From Streptococcus parasanguinis (GTDB taxonomy: Bacteria > Bacillota > Bacilli > Lactobacillales > Streptococcaceae), in contig NZ_JAHDAC010000003.1 in NCBI RefSeq assembly GCF_018499505.1, positions 1-64,000 on the forward strand: DNA of 64,000 bases, in the 5' to 3' direction. A program made the translations under genes and the position numbers. The notes under the pieces are model-generated. The model searched no databases. It was not told the origin of the DNA and saw only the letters and a list, made by a program, of their open reading frames with translations. Positions 62,866 to 64,000 of this stretch are shown piece after piece; within the stretch, counting starts at the first letter, position 1, and each line of letters begins with the position of its first letter.

Positions 62866-62877
62866 GTCCGAAGGAAT

Positions 62878-62900
62878 GGTCTAGCAATAGGCCGTTTTTT
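62878..62900 (+). terminator. Terminator of the helicase gene
   Basis: GGTCTA / TAGGCC with one G-T pair, then a T run, 13 bp after the stop. Confidence 0.65.
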
Positions 62901-62916
62901 ATATGAAAAATAAAAA

Positions 62917-62949
62917 ATACAAGGGTTAACTAGCTGTTAACCCTTGTAT
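62917..62949. repeat. Strong perfect hairpin upstream of a small ORF
   Basis: ATACAAGGGTTAAC (62917-62930), loop TAGCT, GTTAACCCTTGTAT (62936-62949): a 14-bp perfect stem lying 7 bp before the ribosome site of the 52-aa ORF. A short A-rich stretch precedes it and no T run follows. It could be a minus-strand terminator, an operator, or an RNA control element. Confidence 0.7.
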
Positions 62950-62967
62950 ATTTATAAGGAGACCTAA

Positions 62968-63126
62968 ATGATAACTGACTCTTTTAGAAAAATGTATCAT
63001 GATAAGGAGCATCCAAAAAAGTCAGACAACAGAAAGAATGAATTCCTAAAATGGAATATTTCTGTTAACATATTAAGTCTACAATTATTTCCAAGCCTTG
63101 TCAAGGATTTTTTCTTATTTTTTTAA
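62968..63126 (+). CDS. Small ORF (52 aa), unknown
   Basis: ATG 62968 is 6 nt from AAGGAG. The product starts MITDSFRKMYHDKEHPKK, with a basic and polar first half and a hydrophobic C-terminal half (ISVNILSLQLFPSLVK then FFLFF). I do not recognise it. The strong ribosome site argues for translation; the AT-rich sequence and lack of a clear promoter argue for caution. It could be a small membrane-associated peptide. Confidence 0.4.
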   Translation: MITDSFRKMYHDKEHPKKSDNRKNEFLKWNISVNILSLQLFPSLVKDFFLFF

Positions 63127-63150
63127 AATTTTTGACTAGAAAAATAAAAA

Positions 63151-63178
63151 TTGACAATCTCTTCTAAAAGGTTATAAT
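63151..63178 (+). promoter_or_regulatory. Promoter of the aldose 1-epimerase-like gene
   Basis: TTGACA (63151-63156) and TATAAT (63173-63178) are spaced 16 bp. Confidence 0.75.
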
Positions 63179-63217
63179 GAATATAATAACTATACTAATT
63201 AAAAAGAGGTGTCGCCC

Positions 63218-64000
63218 ATGGTGATTGCATTAAAAAATGATGATCTAGAACTACAATTTAAGACATTTGGTGGGGAATTGAGCTCCATTAGAAGTAAGGA
63301 AGGCATAGAATATCTCTGGCAGGGGGATCCAGAGTATTGGTCAGGACAAGCGCCGGTTCTGTTTCCGATTTGCGGGAGTGTTCGTAATGGCCAAGTACAG
63401 TATCATCTAAAAGATGGAGTGAAGACAGGCCAGCTTCCAAGACACGGCCTCATTCGTAAGAGAGAGTTTGAACTCAAAGAACAAACAGACCATCGTCTTG
63501 TCTTTGAAATCACCTCTAACGACGAGAGCTTACAAAATTATCCCTACCATTTTCGAGTGGAAATCGCTTATGAATTGAAAGGGAAAGAAATCACCATCAC
63601 CTATCGCGTGCAAAATTTAGAGTCAGATCAAGTCATGCCTTATTTCATTGGTGGGCATCCAGCCTTTCGTTGTCCCCTTTTAGCAGATGAAGACTATGAA
63701 GACTACGAGTTGATTTTTGAAAAAGAAGAAAGCTGTAGCGTTCCTCTCTTGTTCACAGAAACTGGTTTGGTCGATCGCCTGCAGCGGACGCCATTTTTAG
63801 ACCATAGTCGTAGCTTACCTTTGCGCCATGAACTGTTTGAAAAAGACGCCATTATTTTAGATCAATTAGCCTCCAAATCTGTGCAGCTCCTCTCGAAAAA
63901 ATCCGGTAAAGGTTTGGAATTTGCCTTTGCAGATTTTGAGAATCTCGTCCTTTGGTCTACCAATAACAAGGGCCCTTTCATTGCCTTAGAGCCTTGGACG
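63218..64000 (+). CDS. Aldose 1-epimerase (LacX-like) family protein, cut by window end
   Basis: The 261 codons present run off the window. The product begins MVIALKNDDLELQFKTFGGEL and has the galactose mutarotase fold with VLFPICGSVRNGQ, PRHGLIRKREFEL (catalytic His in RHG), MPYFIGGHPAFRCPL (second His) and ALEPWT at the edge (likely catalytic Glu). These enzymes interconvert sugar anomers or hexose-6-phosphate anomers; the LacX-like branch is common in streptococci outside lac operons. Start ATG follows AAAGAGGTG. Confidence 0.85.
   Translation, partial: MVIALKNDDLELQFKTFGGELSSIRSKEGIEYLWQGDPEYWSGQAPVLFPICGSVRNGQVQYHLKDGVKTGQLPRHGLIRKREFELKEQTDHRLVFEITSNDESLQNYPYHFRVEIAYELKGKEITITYRVQNLESDQVMPYFIGGHPAFRCPLLADEDYEDYELIFEKEESCSVPLLFTETGLVDRLQRTPFLDHSRSLPLRHELFEKDAIILDQLASKSVQLLSKKSGKGLEFAFADFENLVLWSTNNKGPFIALEPWT

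Noticed and set aside
62923..62943. GGTTAACTAGCTGTTAACC as an AdcR box
   Set aside because: The half sites are spaced too widely for TTAACYRGTTAA; it is the tip of a perfect hairpin.

Overview
The window looks like chromosome of a viridans-group Streptococcus (mitis/sanguinis/parasanguinis type; species not resolved). The evidence is gene order and content: adcAII next to a histidine-triad (Pht) gene, the blocks glmU-Nudix-macP-mtnN and pbp2b-recR-ddl-murF, a BceRS/BceAB-type module, TGn-TATAAT extended -10 promoters, and orphan AliA/AmiA-type peptide-binding lipoproteins. No rRNA, tRNA, CRISPR array or intact transposase gene was seen.

Layout. 1-4.5 kb: zinc uptake (AdcAII lipoprotein plus Pht protein) behind a promoter carrying three tandem AdcR boxes. 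4.8-10.8 kb: an Mbeg1-like hydrolase on the minus strand, then a two-component system, a 42-aa ORF and a BceAB-type exporter. 11.1-13 kb: two divergent SemiSWEETs, then a YbgA-like gene coupled to a pyrimidine-dimer glycosylase-like gene. 13-18.5 kb: accessory zone with an AT-rich MazG + GIY-YIG/DUF2075 ATPase pair and two Rpn-family nuclease genes flanking a hydroxyacid dehydrogenase. 18.7-26.3 kb: FMN reductase, VIT-family membrane protein, MFS exporter, EIIC-like permease with a DUF915 hydrolase, and two lipoproteins. 26.4-29.2 kb: a second BceAB module with no regulator beside it, carrying the same upstream box as the first at the same spacing. 29.5-36.2 kb: peptide-binding lipoprotein, PadR operon, amino acid permease, a Tad2-like (DUF2829) gene overlapping an SDR gene. 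36.2-40.3 kb: accessory zone with a SUKH-like pseudogene, an AT-rich ABC exporter, and a Nudix / PEP-utilising-barrel / ASCH overlapping trio. 40.4-64 kb: mostly core genes (GlmU, MacP, MtnN, Nth, ExoA, PBP2B, RecR, Ddl, MurF, RF3, CorA-like, CshA-type helicase), with three tandem TIGR02206 membrane proteins and a truncated aldose epimerase at the right edge.

Two families of structured intergenic repeat run through the window. One (4 copies, about 180 bp) follows plus-strand genes and ends in an intrinsic terminator. The other (3 copies, 111-138 bp) has inverted ends and internal stems that change by compensatory pairs between copies, which points to selection on folded structure.

The leads I find most interesting are the covarying repeat, the in-frame internal Shine-Dalgarno/ATG at the same codon of both rpn genes (possible intragenic antitoxins), the chromosomal Tad2-like gene, the MazG/GIY-YIG-helicase pair, the shared BceR-type operator, and an ATG-TAG start-stop element in front of the release factor 3 gene. 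All coordinates and motifs were read by eye; no alignment, folding or database search was run.
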